Below, one piece after another: positions 7,076-17,006 of a stretch of 64,000 nucleotides of DNA (position 1 is its first letter; every line of letters begins with the position of its first letter). The position numbers and the translations under genes are program-made. Under the pieces are notes generated by a model. That model was not told the DNA's origin. It did not search any database and saw only the letters and a list, made by a program, of their open reading frames with translations. The stretch comes from Weissella confusa (GTDB lineage Bacteria > Bacillota > Bacilli > Lactobacillales > Lactobacillaceae), in NCBI GenBank assembly GCA_014332815.1, contig JACSZT010000007.1, positions 355-64,354 on the forward strand, in the 5' to 3' direction.

Positions 7076-7129
7076 AAATCAACTTCTATATCATACAACA
7101 CACACTCTATCGATTTCAAGTCCAAAAAG

Positions 7130-7163
7130 AAAACGACCAAGTCCCCTCAAACCTGGTCGTTTT
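7130..7163 (-). terminator. marR terminator
   Basis: AAAACGACCA (7130-7139) and TGGTCGTTTT (7154-7163) form a 10-bp stem downstream of the MarR gene. Confidence 0.75.
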
Positions 7164-7167
7164 CGTC

Positions 7168-7632
7168 TTAACGCTCGTCTAAATTGCGCGCTTTAATCTT
7201 GGCCTTTGTCTTTGACACGACCTTATCATCGAATTGACGAATAAACGCCAATACCTTGTGGGCTTGCTCTTCCCCAAAAGCTTGTACCCAACCATCGAAA
7301 CGATTCTCAACGCGCTTCGTTACGATTGCTTCAACTTCACGACCCGTCACTGTTAAATGCAACAACATCCGGCGTCGATCAGCTGTATCCGGTTCCTGGT
7401 AGATGAACTCCTTCTTAAGTAACATCTTGATTTGTCGTGACACAGCCGCACGGGTCACATGGCGACGTTCAACGACATCCGTCAACGTCAGGCCATCTTG
7501 TTGTGCAATGCTATGCATAATCAAGTATTGTTCGAATGATAGTCCGTAATCCGCCGCTGGCTCAGAAACAACTTCATCCAAGTATTTCAGAGTCGACAAA
7601 TACGCGTCGATATACTCGCTTAAAAGCTCCAT
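7168..7632 (-). CDS. MarR-family transcriptional regulator
   Basis: A 154-aa winged-helix regulator. The pattern SFEQYLIMHSIAQQDGLTLTDVVERRHVTRAAVSRQIKMLLKKEFI, then a wing with DRRRMLLHLT, is the MarR fold, with helices at both ends for dimerisation. The start is ATG 7632, five bases after GGAGG. It stands alone between the tRNA and the usp-mntH operon, so its target cannot be read from context. Family members usually repress exporters or stress genes and are released by small phenolic ligands or oxidation; there is no conserved sensory Cys in this protein. Confidence 0.85.
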   Translation of the reverse strand: MELLSEYIDAYLSTLKYLDEVVSEPAADYGLSFEQYLIMHSIAQQDGLTLTDVVERRHVTRAAVSRQIKMLLKKEFIYQEPDTADRRRMLLHLTVTGREVEAIVTKRVENRFDGWVQAFGEEQAHKVLAFIRQFDDKVVSKTKAKIKARNLDER

Positions 7633-7725
7633 TACTGCCTCCAAAAAAATATCCCAAAGATTTTTATAACGCTAACTATTGTACAGTAAAGCACATGCCT
7701 TGTCAGCCGAAAAAGAGGATATGAA

Positions 7726-7760
7726 AAAAGAGAACCGCTAAAACTAGCAATTCTCTTTTA
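7726..7760 (-). terminator. usp-mntH terminator
   Basis: An AAAAGAGAA/TTCTCTTTT stem with an inner GCTA/TAGC lies just after the usp stop. Confidence 0.7.
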
Positions 7761-7767
7761 ATCTTTA

Positions 7768-8205
7768 TTAACGAACAATCATCACTGTGATTGGGGCATT
7801 ATTAGCCACATAGCTTGATTGTGAACCGAAGTACTTCTCAGCACCCTTTTGTGAGTGTGATCCAATCACAACCATGTCGGGGTTAATTGAAGGAATCACA
7901 TCCTTGACGATAACCTCACCTGGCTCACCTTCAGACAAAAGCGTCTCAATGTTTGGAACACCGGCATCAACTGCCACTTGGCGGTAACGCTCCAATGCCT
8001 GTTCAACATCTTCGCGAGCTGCTGCGTTCTTTTCCTTTGAAAAGTAATCGAACACATTCATTTGATCAGCTTCAAATACTGACAAAATCGTCAACTTAGA
8101 ACCATCTTCTTGCGCTTGGTGAATTGCGTTCACCAAGGCCAATTGACCAAGTTCTGAGTCATCGACAGCTGCCAATACGTGCTTGAAATGCTTTGCTTCT
8201 ACCAT
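7768..8205 (-). CDS. Universal stress protein, UspA family
   Basis: A 145-aa cytosolic protein with the Usp alpha/beta fold: N-terminal strand HVLAAVDDSELG and the ATP-binding G-x2-G-x9-G(S) signature in VIGSHSQKGAEKYFGSQSS near the C-terminus. Family members of this ATP-binding type act as dimeric stress or metabolic sensors. It follows mntH with a 15-base gap and shares its terminator, so it is co-transcribed with the manganese transporter. A role in metal or acid stress is inferred from that pairing. Confidence 0.88.
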   Translation of the reverse strand: MVEAKHFKHVLAAVDDSELGQLALVNAIHQAQEDGSKLTILSVFEADQMNVFDYFSKEKNAAAREDVEQALERYRQVAVDAGVPNIETLLSEGEPGEVIVKDVIPSINPDMVVIGSHSQKGAEKYFGSQSSYVANNAPITVMIVR

Positions 8206-8220
8206 AAGTTTCGTCTCCTA

Positions 8221-9591
8221 TTACTTAAATAGCGGTGCGACCGTGTTGAAAATCAATTGAATGTTCAATCCCGTCAAGATAACCGAAATCGCATATCCCA
8301 ACCACGTTGCCCACTTAGGATTTACAAACTCACCCATGTACTTCTTAGATGACGTAAAGTAAATCAATGGGAACATTGAGAATGGCAAAGCCACTGACAA
8401 GAAGACCTGTGAGTAAACCAACAGCTTATCCAAGGCACCTTCAGTTGCTCCGAACACAATTGCGAAGATAACAATCGGAATCAACGCAATTCCACGGGTT
8501 AGCAAACGTTGCAACCACATTGGCAAGTGCCAGTGCGTGTAACCTTCCATGATGATTTGACCAGTCAACGTTCCAGTAATCGTTGAGTTTTGTCCTGATG
8601 CCAACAAGGCAACCGCGAACAACATACTCAAGACAGGACTCGCAATGGCACCAACGATTTCCTTGTTGTTCAAGGCGTTGAACAAATCACCAAAGGCTTC
8701 CAAATCTGAGCCGTGACCGAAGAACAAAGCTGCTCCGACGATCAATAGCAATGAATTAACGACGAACGCTCCCGTCAATTGGATATTTGAATCCCAAGTC
8801 GTAAAGCGAATCGCTTCCTTAATACTCTTGTTTGATGAACGGTCAATCTTACGTGTTTGTGAGATTGATGAGTGCAAGTACAAGTTGTGTGGCATAACTG
8901 TGGCACCAACGATACCAAGAGCCAACATCAATTGTCCGTGCTTCAAGATGTCACTGTGTGGCACCAAGTTCACGGCAACTTCACCCATATCAGGCTTAGC
9001 CAAGACCGCCATGTATAGGAAGACAAGCAAGATAACCGCAATCAACGTGACAACGATTGCTTCAATCTTACGGAACCCTAACTTCATCAATAGCAATAAT
9101 AGCAAAACGTCTAGGGCAGTAATGATGACACCCCATAGCAATGGCAAACCGAACAGCAAGTGGATGGCAATCGCTGCACCGATAACTTCGGCCATTTCAG
9201 TCGCCATGATTGCAAGTTCAGTCATAATCCATAGAATATATCCAACGAATTGATTAGTAGAGTCACGTGTCATTTGGGCCAGGTCTTTCTGAGCCACAAT
9301 TCCTAGTTTAGCCGCCATATACTGCAACAACATCGCAATTAAACTAGACACTAAGATCACAGACATCAATAGGTAGTGGTATTGTGCACCACCAACGATT
9401 GATGTAATCCAATTACCTGGGTCCATGTAACCCACAGCAACCAACGCTCCTGGCCCACTCCAGGCCATCAACTTACGCAAAAATCCGCCGCCTTGTGGAA
9501 CTTCCACTGTGCTGTTGATTTCCGCCAAACTTGGACCACCAGACGCTTGTGCGTTTACGTCTGCCGGATCCTTTACTGAATTTTCGCTCAT
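8221..9591 (-). CDS. mntH: Nramp divalent metal/H+ symporter
   Basis: A 456-aa inner-membrane protein with about 11 transmembrane helices. The TM1 metal-site motif DPGNW and the TM6 motif MPHNLYLHS are those of Nramp manganese transporters; the Met of the MPH motif favours Mn and Fe over Mg and Ca. It imports Mn2+ with protons. In lactic acid bacteria high Mn supports oxidant defence. The ABC-type Mn system at 45230-47756 in this window is interrupted, which would put more load on this gene. No clear MntR box was found in the 130 bases upstream. Confidence 0.92.
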   Translation of the reverse strand: MSENSVKDPADVNAQASGGPSLAEINSTVEVPQGGGFLRKLMAWSGPGALVAVGYMDPGNWITSIVGGAQYHYLLMSVILVSSLIAMLLQYMAAKLGIVAQKDLAQMTRDSTNQFVGYILWIMTELAIMATEMAEVIGAAIAIHLLFGLPLLWGVIITALDVLLLLLLMKLGFRKIEAIVVTLIAVILLVFLYMAVLAKPDMGEVAVNLVPHSDILKHGQLMLALGIVGATVMPHNLYLHSSISQTRKIDRSSNKSIKEAIRFTTWDSNIQLTGAFVVNSLLLIVGAALFFGHGSDLEAFGDLFNALNNKEIVGAIASPVLSMLFAVALLASGQNSTITGTLTGQIIMEGYTHWHLPMWLQRLLTRGIALIPIVIFAIVFGATEGALDKLLVYSQVFLSVALPFSMFPLIYFTSSKKYMGEFVNPKWATWLGYAISVILTGLNIQLIFNTVAPLFK

Positions 9592-9721
9592 CAGTAAATA
9601 TGCCTCCTTGTTTTTTGGTACGACTCATTATCTTACTAAAAGTATCTTTTGTAAACCGTCAAAGCCCGAAATGACGCGGTTTGAACAAATTGTGAACTTT
9701 CCATGTTTTAGGTATGACCCC

Positions 9722-9778
9722 TTGACAACTTCCAAAAAATAATGTAATTTAGAACAGTTGAAAAAATAATCGATTATT
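9722..9778 (+). promoter_or_regulatory. rpmF promoter with 14-bp palindrome
   Basis: TTGACA (9722-9727), a 17-base spacer and TAATTT (9745-9750). The palindrome AATAATCGATTATT at 9765-9778 lies just after the expected start of transcription and could be an operator. A small TACAC/GTGTA hairpin precedes the ribosome site. Confidence 0.6.
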
Positions 9779-9827
9779 AATAAACACTGCCTACTTTCTA
9801 CACGGCGGTGTAAGGGAGGATATATCT

Positions 9828-10001
9828 ATGGCAGTTCCTGCACGTAAGACTTCAAAGAACGCAAAGCGCTCACGTCGCGGTGGTCAAGGCGGACTTAAGA
9901 CGCCTGCTATCCACATGAACGAAAACGGTGTTTACGTACGTAACCACCACGTGGCCGCTGATGGTTCATACAAGGGTAAGCAAGTTGTTTCACCTAAGTA
10001 A
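9828..10001 (+). CDS. rpmF: 50S ribosomal protein L32
   Basis: A 57-aa basic protein beginning MAVPARKTSKNAKRSRRGG and ending YKGKQVVSPK, the L32 pattern. AAGGGAGGA lies eight bases before the ATG. It has no cysteine, so it is the zinc-independent (C-minus) form, without the CxxC...CxxC knuckle found in many L32 proteins. L32 sits on the large subunit near the peptidyl transferase region. It is a single gene on the plus strand with its own promoter and terminator. Confidence 0.93.
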   Translation: MAVPARKTSKNAKRSRRGGQGGLKTPAIHMNENGVYVRNHHVAADGSYKGKQVVSPK

Positions 10002-10007
10002 TTAGCG

Positions 10008-10047
10008 ACAAAAAGACCTCTAGGATTCGTCCTAGAGGTCTTTTTTT
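10008..10047. terminator. Bidirectional terminator, rpmF / EIIB
   Basis: GACCTCTAGGA-TTCG-TCCTAGAGGTC with T-runs on both strands and a UUCG tetraloop serves converging genes. Confidence 0.9.
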
Positions 10048-10050
10048 GTT

Positions 10051-10404
10051 TCATTTTCTAAACAGTCGTTGCAACAACGAGCGATGTGGCTCTATCGGCT
10101 CAACGCCAAGCAGCGTTGCTTCATGGGTTTCTTCAGGGTCCGTCACCCCATCTCCCAGCTGATCAACAACGATATCATATACATCAGCTACTCGTGGGCC
10201 TATAACAACCTGATATTGCCGTAGCGGTTCGTTATAGACGGCTCCTGCTACTTTATCAAGTTTCATCAAAGCGCCCGTATTCGCCATGCTAGGGTCCTTT
10301 AAATAGAAGCGAAGTCGTGTGACACAGTGAATAACCTTATTAACGTTTCCTGCACCACCCACGTTGCGAATAATCGCTGTCGCTAATGAATCATACTTCT
10401 CCAT
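10051..10404 (-). CDS. Stand-alone PTS EIIB domain protein
   Basis: A 117-aa protein consisting of one glucose/sucrose-type EIIB domain (PF00367-like): helix ATAIIRNVGGAGNVNKV followed by the phosphorylation motif HCVTRLRF with C27. EIIB passes phosphate from EIIA to the sugar. Here no EIIA or EIIC is fused, and the nearest EIIC (10553-11692) has its own terminator in between and belongs to another family. The start ATG 10404 is chosen because AAAGGTG is correctly spaced; an ATG four codons earlier abuts its GGAAGG. It may serve a distant permease or be a regulatory phospho-acceptor. Confidence 0.75.
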   Translation of the reverse strand: MEKYDSLATAIIRNVGGAGNVNKVIHCVTRLRFYLKDPSMANTGALMKLDKVAGAVYNEPLRQYQVVIGPRVADVYDIVVDQLGDGVTDPEETHEATLLGVEPIEPHRSLLQRLFRK

Positions 10405-10505
10405 GTCACCTTTCATCCTTCCAATTATCTACTTCCATTTTAGCCTTAGCATTTGATTAACTCACGCAAGAAGCATTGTCAGAATGTGGGTGAAATATGC
10501 AAAAA

Positions 10506-10540
10506 AATGCCACGCATTTCGAATCGAGATGCGTGGCATT
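10506..10540 (-). terminator. EIIC gene terminator
   Basis: AATGCCACGCAT pairs perfectly with ATGCGTGGCATT after the stop at 10553. Confidence 0.8.
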
Positions 10541-10552
10541 AATTATTTATGA

Positions 10553-11692
10553 TTACATTTCTTGCTCAAAGTCTGATGGTGAGTACAACTTCAAGATCTT
10601 AGTAAACAAGAAGTCGACTACGAAACCAGCAATAGCTGGCACGATGAACCAAACAATCAAGAATTGAACAAAGTTGATTGTGTGCTTAACGATTTCAGCT
10701 TCAGCAGCGTCAAACGTAAACATTGATTGCAATGGTGAAACCATTCCAATCCAACCGAATCCGGCTGAAGTTGGCGTTCCTTGAACGTTGAACAAAGCAA
10801 CTGGGATAGCCGTAATTGCTGCGGCAACCAAGAAGGCCAAAATCATAACTGGCTTCTTGAATACTGAAGGCATCATCCCCTTCATAGCACCCAAGAAGAT
10901 AGCAACCGTCGTTCCCTTCTTGTTAACCTTCCATGAGTTGATCAACAAGATAACCGTCGTTGCAACAACACCGGCTCCGGCAGCACCAGCACCCAAACCT
11001 GACAACGTGATTGCCAAGGCAATACCAACCGTTGAGATCGGCGTGATGATGATGAATGAGAAGGCCATTGCAATGGCAATTGACATTGGCAATGGTTGCA
11101 AGTCAGTAGCCAAACGAACAGCGTCACCAACCCAAGTCGTGATGTAAGCAACGTAAGGTGCGATAGCGCGACCGAACAAAGCAACACCACCACCGATTAC
11201 GATTGGGCTCAAGATGATAGCAACTGAACCAAATCCGGCTAGGTAACGTGATACCAACCAGATTACCAATACTGCAACCGCAGCAACGATAATGGCGTTG
11301 ATAACGTCACCGGCACCAGCAGCAATGTAAACATTACCAACTTGTGGTGCACCCGTAATTGGGTTTACGAAGCCCTTTGGTGCAACAGCCCACTTGATTG
11401 ATCCTGAAGCAGCACCAACCGCAATGGCCATAACACCAACATCAAGCGCCTTCATACGGAATTGCATAGCAATTGCGACACCAATCAACAATGGAATGAA
11501 TGATGAGAACAGCGTCAAAATAGCTGACAAATCAAGCGCCCATTGTGCCGTTCCGAACATCTTCAAGATGTACTTCATAACGGCTGATGGCAAAACACCA
11601 ATCAAGATACCTTGGGCTGAACCAGAAAGTACCTTGAAGAAGAAATCCTTTAACTTTAGCTCGTATGAGCCGTCAAAAAATTCGCTCGTCAT
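10553..11692 (-). CDS. PTS_EIIC_2-family membrane protein
   Basis: A 379-aa protein with about nine or ten hydrophobic segments, rich in Gly and Ala, and a conserved central section (PISTVGIALAITLSGLGAGAAGAGVV, a W-K-V-N-K-K-G-T loop, then KGMMPSVFKKP). This matches my memory of the PTS_EIIC_2 family, membrane proteins annotated as sugar permease subunits although no EIIA/EIIB is fused or adjacent in matching type. Substrate and even PTS dependence are unknown. It is transcribed alone. A more general permease function is possible. Confidence 0.65.
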   Translation of the reverse strand: MTSEFFDGSYELKLKDFFFKVLSGSAQGILIGVLPSAVMKYILKMFGTAQWALDLSAILTLFSSFIPLLIGVAIAMQFRMKALDVGVMAIAVGAASGSIKWAVAPKGFVNPITGAPQVGNVYIAAGAGDVINAIIVAAVAVLVIWLVSRYLAGFGSVAIILSPIVIGGGVALFGRAIAPYVAYITTWVGDAVRLATDLQPLPMSIAIAMAFSFIIITPISTVGIALAITLSGLGAGAAGAGVVATTVILLINSWKVNKKGTTVAIFLGAMKGMMPSVFKKPVMILAFLVAAAITAIPVALFNVQGTPTSAGFGWIGMVSPLQSMFTFDAAEAEIVKHTINFVQFLIVWFIVPAIAGFVVDFLFTKILKLYSPSDFEQEM

Positions 11693-11831
11693 AATATTAA
11701 ATTATACCTTTCAAACCAAACGTCTCTCGCACCAAATAGTTACTCACTTAGCGAATCTCACAACGTCAAATGAGTTATTTGAAGGAGGATAAACAATAAA
11801 ATAATTTCTTACTTAAAGTAAGTTATCACGA

Positions 11832-12857
<1,026 letters not shown>

Positions 12858-12863
12858 TTATTC

Positions 12864-12891
12864 ATTATAAGGTAACTTGTGAAGAAGTCAA
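12864..12891 (-). promoter_or_regulatory. ldhD promoter
   Basis: On the minus strand TTGACT (12886-12891), a 16-base spacer and a consensus TATAAT (12864-12869), about 37 bases before the start codon. Confidence 0.75.
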
Positions 12892-13054
12892 CATGTTTTG
12901 TGGACTATGGCAAAACGATTATCCCGCATTCGGTACTCCATACTTTTTGTGTACCGGTATACCACTACTCTTTATTAAGGAAACCGCCTCACAAACTTTT
13001 TCCAAAAATCCATGAACTTTTATTCACAAAGGCGCAAATATTTTCCAGAAAAGC

Positions 13055-13088
13055 AAAAAGGCGCCTCCACAAAACGGGAGACGCCTTC
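13055..13088 (-). terminator. clpP terminator
   Basis: AAGGCGTCTCC and GGAGGCGCCTT stems followed by Ts on the minus strand. Confidence 0.8.
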
Positions 13089-13107
13089 CTTCTAAAAAGA
13101 GGCAGTA

Positions 13108-13701
13108 TTACTTTTGCTCGTTGGCGCTCGTCATGATCTTATCGACCAAGCCGTACTCAAGTGACTCATCAGCATCTAGCCAGTGATCACGTTCCGTATC
13201 ACGCTCCAATTGCTCGTAAGGCTTTCCTGTATTGCTTGCCAAAATTTCGTTCAACTTCTTGCGAGTCTTCAAAATCTCTTCTGCTGCGATAGCAATTTCA
13301 GTTTGTTGTCCTTGTGCACCACCTGATGGTTGGTGAATCATGAATTGTGAGTTAGGCAACATGAAACGCTTGCCCTTAGCACCTGAAGATGCCAAAACAG
13401 ACGCCATTGATGCTGCCAAACCAATAACAATCGTTTGAACATCAGCCTTGATAAAGTTCATTGTGTCGTAGATGGCCATACCGGCATTAACTTCTCCACC
13501 AGGAGAGTTAATGTACATGTAAATATCCTTATCTGGATCTTGCGCATCCAAGAATAGCAATTGGGCAATAATTGCCGTTGCCATTTGTGATTCAATTGGT
13601 CCACTGACCATGATAATACGATCAATCAACAAACGTGAGAAGATGTCGTATGAACGCTCCCCGCGTGATGATTGTTCGATAACGTATGGAATTGGTAACA
13701 T
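13108..13701 (-). CDS. clpP: ATP-dependent Clp protease proteolytic subunit
   Basis: A 197-aa serine peptidase that forms the 14-mer chamber used with ClpC/ClpE/ClpX ATPases to degrade misfolded and regulatory proteins. Catalytic S98 lies in GLAASMAS and H123 in MIHQPSGG, with the Asp in the C-terminal part. There is no propeptide beyond the usual few residues. It follows whiA in orientation but has its own promoter with a CtsR box, so it is heat- and stress-inducible. Confidence 0.96.
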   Translation of the reverse strand: MLPIPYVIEQSSRGERSYDIFSRLLIDRIIMVSGPIESQMATAIIAQLLFLDAQDPDKDIYMYINSPGGEVNAGMAIYDTMNFIKADVQTIVIGLAASMASVLASSGAKGKRFMLPNSQFMIHQPSGGAQGQQTEIAIAAEEILKTRKKLNEILASNTGKPYEQLERDTERDHWLDADESLEYGLVDKIMTSANEQK

Positions 13702-13745
13702 TATTTATTTTCCTCCTGATGTTCAGAATCAGAACATACCCCTAT

Positions 13746-13775
13746 TGTAGACAGTTCGTCAAACATGGTCAAACG
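13746..13775 (-). promoter_or_regulatory. clpP promoter overlapped by CtsR box
   Basis: -10 TACAAT (13746-13751), 17-base spacer, -35 TTGACC (13769-13774). The direct repeat GTCAAACATGGTCAAA at 13760-13775 matches the CtsR operator GTCAAANANRGTCAAA and covers the -35, so CtsR would block polymerase until heat or thiol stress inactivates it. Confidence 0.85.
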
Positions 13776-13787
13776 ATATGAGCCATC

Positions 13788-14744
13788 CTATGAAATTCCT
13801 TTAGGAAGCGCGCCTGTTGTGCGCAAATCGTCAGCCATTTTCGTCAACTTACGTAGGCGGTGGTTAACCCCAGACTTTGAAATTTCACCCGATGGCACAT
13901 ACTTACCAAGCTCTGACAATGGCTCTTCACGATGTGCCAAGCGAACTTCCGCAATCTCACGTAGCTTTTCGGGCAAACGGGCCAAGCCAATCTCGTTATC
14001 CAAAAACTCGATGTCATCGATTTGTTTTTGACTGGCGTTAACTGTCTTATCCAAGTTCGCGTTTTCAGCATTCACTAAACGGTTAACTGAATTACGCATA
14101 TCACGGATAATACGCACGTCTTCCATCTTAAGCATGGCATTCGTCGCCCCAATGACCATCAGCATATCGCCAATTTTTTCCGCTTCCTTCAGATAAACGA
14201 TATAACCCGAGCGACGTTCAACCACCTTGGCATTCAAGTCAAAGCGGTTCATCAGCTCTTCCAATTGGTGAGCTTGCTCTTCATATAGAGAATAAATCTC
14301 TAGGTGATAGCGACTTGTCTCTGGATTGTTAACAGAACCGGCCGCCAAAAAGGCACCACGTAAGTAAGAACGAGCCTTACCTTCATCAGCCAGCCATTCA
14401 TCAGGAACCGTTGGCAATAATTCAAAATCCTCAAAGATGTGCAAATCGTCAAGCAACTCATTTACGCCTTGCACAATTCGCACGACGTACAAATTGTTCT
14501 TCTTCAATTTCATTTGACGACGCACCGAAATTTCAGATGGCAATTGATAAAATTGTTGCAGCAATCCCAAAATACGACGAGCTGTCGCCGCATTTTCAGT
14601 TTGCACATTCAAGGTAAATCGCATATTTGATAGGCCCAACGAGCCATTCATGCGTAACAAGGCGGACAACTCTGCCTTTGCATTGTCCGGATTATTAATT
14701 TCCAGCATCGTCAATTCTTTTTTGACATCACTCGCAAATGACAT
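13788..14744 (-). CDS. whiA: DNA-binding protein WhiA
   Basis: A 318-aa protein with an N-terminal degenerate LAGLIDADG-like domain ([13 protein letters not shown]..., about 1-200) and a C-terminal helix-turn-helix ([32 protein letters not shown]). In Firmicutes WhiA binds DNA and affects chromosome segregation and division. It is third in rapZ-yvcK-whiA, with only 14 bases after yvcK. Length and both domains are complete. Confidence 0.93.
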   Translation of the reverse strand: MSFASDVKKELTMLEINNPDNAKAELSALLRMNGSLGLSNMRFTLNVQTENAATARRILGLLQQFYQLPSEISVRRQMKLKKNNLYVVRIVQGVNELLDDLHIFEDFELLPTVPDEWLADEGKARSYLRGAFLAAGSVNNPETSRYHLEIYSLYEEQAHQLEELMNRFDLNAKVVERRSGYIVYLKEAEKIGDMLMVIGATNAMLKMEDVRIIRDMRNSVNRLVNAENANLDKTVNASQKQIDDIEFLDNEIGLARLPEKLREIAEVRLAHREEPLSELGKYVPSGEISKSGVNHRLRKLTKMADDLRTTGALPKGIS

Positions 14745-14758
14745 AAGTTTCCTCCCTT

Positions 14759-15763
14759 CTACAATTCTTTCGCGTCAGCAATTTGCATAATCAATTGGGC
14801 CACGATGTCACCATCGTGAAAGGCTCCATCGTCACGCAATTCAAGCAGGTCACCCAAAACAGGGATTGCACCTTCGTGACGCACTTCTTCTGGATCAAAG
14901 GCCACTTGATGCGAAACCTCATTCCACTTTTTCCAATCAATATAGTCATCTGGCACAATACCAGTATTCATAATGACGGCATCAACCACATTATCACCAA
15001 CATGCTTATTCAAAGCCCGCAAATGATCTGCATCAGAGAAATCATCCGTTTCACCCTTTTGCGTCATAATGTTAGCAATGTATACCACTTTGGCACGCGT
15101 CGCCTTCAACGCTTCAGCAACGTTTGGGACAACCAAGTTAGGTAAGATGCTCGTAAACAAACTTCCTGGTCCGAGTACGATGACATCCGCATTCAAAATT
15201 GCGTTAATAACCTCACTCGGCGCTTGGGCAACCTCATTCACAGAATCGGGTTGTGGCGTCACCCAAATGTGGTCAATCTGCTTGTGGGCAGCCGTAATTT
15301 CTGCTTCACCTGACAGTTCCGTACCGTCTTTAAACTTAGCGTGCAAAATCAACGGTTCATTAGCTACCGGGTATACGTGCCCTTGGATGCCCATAAACTT
15401 CGTCAACAACTGCACACCCGCAAAGATGTCGTGTTCCTTTTCAGCCATAGCAGCAATAATCAGATTTCCCAGCGCATGATTGGCCAGCATTTCATCATTT
15501 TCATGGAAGCGATATTGGAAAATATCGATAATCTCTTGTGGCAATGTCGATAGCGTCGCCATGACGTTACGAATATCCCCAGGTGGAACGATGTTCAAAT
15601 AGTCGCGCAATGTCCCAGATGAACCACCATCATCTGCCACCGTAATGACCGCTGTCAAATCCGCGTCAAACTTCTTCAAACCACGCAAAATAACCGGTTG
15701 GCCTGAACCACCACCAATGACAACAATCTTCGGTGTCGTTTTAACCGTAAATTCTTCTGTCAT
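14759..15763 (-). CDS. yvcK: Gluconeogenesis factor YvcK/CofD-like
   Basis: A 334-aa protein with the nucleotide-binding start [18 protein letters not shown] and the conserved [11 protein letters not shown] motif (about 43-53) of the YvcK group of the CofD fold. It binds UDP-sugars and supports cell shape and growth on gluconeogenic carbon. Its start overlaps the end of rapZ by four bases and whiA follows, the standard Firmicute cluster. Confidence 0.93.
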   Translation of the reverse strand: MTEEFTVKTTPKIVVIGGGSGQPVILRGLKKFDADLTAVITVADDGGSSGTLRDYLNIVPPGDIRNVMATLSTLPQEIIDIFQYRFHENDEMLANHALGNLIIAAMAEKEHDIFAGVQLLTKFMGIQGHVYPVANEPLILHAKFKDGTELSGEAEITAAHKQIDHIWVTPQPDSVNEVAQAPSEVINAILNADVIVLGPGSLFTSILPNLVVPNVAEALKATRAKVVYIANIMTQKGETDDFSDADHLRALNKHVGDNVVDAVIMNTGIVPDDYIDWKKWNEVSHQVAFDPEEVRHEGAIPVLGDLLELRDDGAFHDGDIVAQLIMQIADAKEL

Positions 15764-16653
15764 GATCGGTTACTGCTTTCCTTGCGACGGTTGATGTCAC
15801 GGTGATACTCATTAACCTTCCAGTCGTTAGCCAAATCTTGGCTCAAACGGTGTGCAAAGGCAACTGAGCGGTGTTGACCACCCGTGCAACCGAAGGCAAT
15901 CGTCAAAGTGCTCTTACCTTCTGCCTTGTACTTGGGGAGCAACCACTTAATCAAGCTACTCTCGCGTTGGTAGAATTCTTCTGCATCTTCACTTGACCAG
16001 ACGTAATCCCAGACTTCTTTATCCAAACCGGTTTGCTCACGCAAGGCCGTAATATAGTACGGATTCTTCAAAAAGCGTACATCGATAAGCAGGTCAGCAT
16101 CGACGGGTACACCATACTTAAAGCCGAAACTCATGACTTGCACCGCAAACGTGCCTTCACGGTCTTCATCTGAGCCGAAGTGTTCCAAGATGTAGTTACG
16201 CAATTGACGTGGCGCAAAATCATCTGTATGAATCACTTCACTTGCCATATCGTGAATTTCAGTCAAACGGTGACGCTCGGTTTGGATTCCGTACAACGCG
16301 CCCTTGTCGCCTGACAAAGGATGTGAACGGCGGGTTTCCTTATAACGTGCCACCAACTCTTCGTCAGTCGCATCAATGTAAACAATCTTCAGATCGTAGT
16401 AATCATTGTTGTCGGCTGACATTTTCTTAATTTCATCATCCAAATCATCAAAGAAACTTTGTGATCGCAAGTCAATCATCACCGCCGCACGTTGGATGTT
16501 ATCTTCATCAGAAATCATCTGCCAGAACTTTGGCAACATTGCAGGTGGTAGGTTTTGCACAGTAAAGTAGCCCAAGTCTTCAAAGGCCTGAATCGCAACA
16601 GTTTTACCCGAACCACTCATTCCTGTGACAATAACCAATTCTTTCTTAGCCAT
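15760..16653 (-). CDS. rapZ: RNase adapter/nucleotide-binding protein RapZ (YvcJ)
   Basis: A 297-aa protein with a P-loop near the start (GMSGSGKT, residues 11-18), a DxxxxxLVARYKETRRSHPL segment and a C-terminal domain with IAFGCTGGQHRSV, the family signature. In E. coli RapZ guides RNase E cleavage of a small RNA; in B. subtilis YvcJ binds GTP and affects competence. It is first in the operon, preceded by a CGGAGGAC ribosome site. Confidence 0.94.
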   Translation of the reverse strand: MAKKELVIVTGMSGSGKTVAIQAFEDLGYFTVQNLPPAMLPKFWQMISDEDNIQRAAVMIDLRSQSFFDDLDDEIKKMSADNNDYYDLKIVYIDATDEELVARYKETRRSHPLSGDKGALYGIQTERHRLTEIHDMASEVIHTDDFAPRQLRNYILEHFGSDEDREGTFAVQVMSFGFKYGVPVDADLLIDVRFLKNPYYITALREQTGLDKEVWDYVWSSEDAEEFYQRESSLIKWLLPKYKAEGKSTLTIAFGCTGGQHRSVAFAHRLSQDLANDWKVNEYHRDINRRKESSNRS

Positions 16654-16744
16654 GGTTTCCGTCCTCCGTTTTTATCGTGCTAACATTATACCATTTATTG
16701 GACACGCCCGGCTATGTGGTTAATCATTTCGCAAACAACCGCAC

Positions 16745-16776
16745 AAAAAAACCAGTCCACCGCGGTGAACTGGTTT
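16745..16776 (-). terminator. Terminator after the 40-aa gene
   Basis: AAACCAGT (16749-16756) and ACTGGTTT (16769-16776) stem with a T-run on the minus strand. Confidence 0.8.
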
Positions 16777-16782
16777 CTTTGA

Positions 16783-16905
16783 TTACTTCTTGTTGCTTGC
16801 TGCCTTGCGTGCATCGTGCAATGCCTTCAAAGCGCGCTTGCGAGTCTTAATGTTTGGGCTCTTCATCTTACGACGAGCTGATGCCACATCCAACTTTTCA
16901 GCCAT
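16783..16905 (-). CDS. 40-aa lysine/arginine-rich protein
   Basis: ATG 16905 (GTGAGGT site upstream) to TAA 16783. About 14 of 40 residues are Lys or Arg and the sequence (MAEKLDVASARRKMK...ASNKK) looks like one or two amphipathic helices. It is the length of a small ribosomal or nucleic-acid-binding protein but matches none of L34, L36 or S21 that I know. It lies 100 bases downstream of uvrA on the same strand and ends with a good terminator. Function is unknown. Confidence 0.65.
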   Translation of the reverse strand: MAEKLDVASARRKMKSPNIKTRKRALKALHDARKAASNKK

Positions 16906-17006
16906 GATGTTTACCTCACTTTTTGTTTTATATATTCGAATAAATAGAACTTACAAAAAGAAAGTATACACGGTTACCCGCATATCGGCAACCAAAAAGG
17001 GCGATT

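Noticed and set aside
11394-11792. 132-aa plus-strand frame and an orphan GAAGGAGGAT near 11772
   Set aside because: Antisense to the EIIC gene; no start codon follows the ribosome-site-like sequence.
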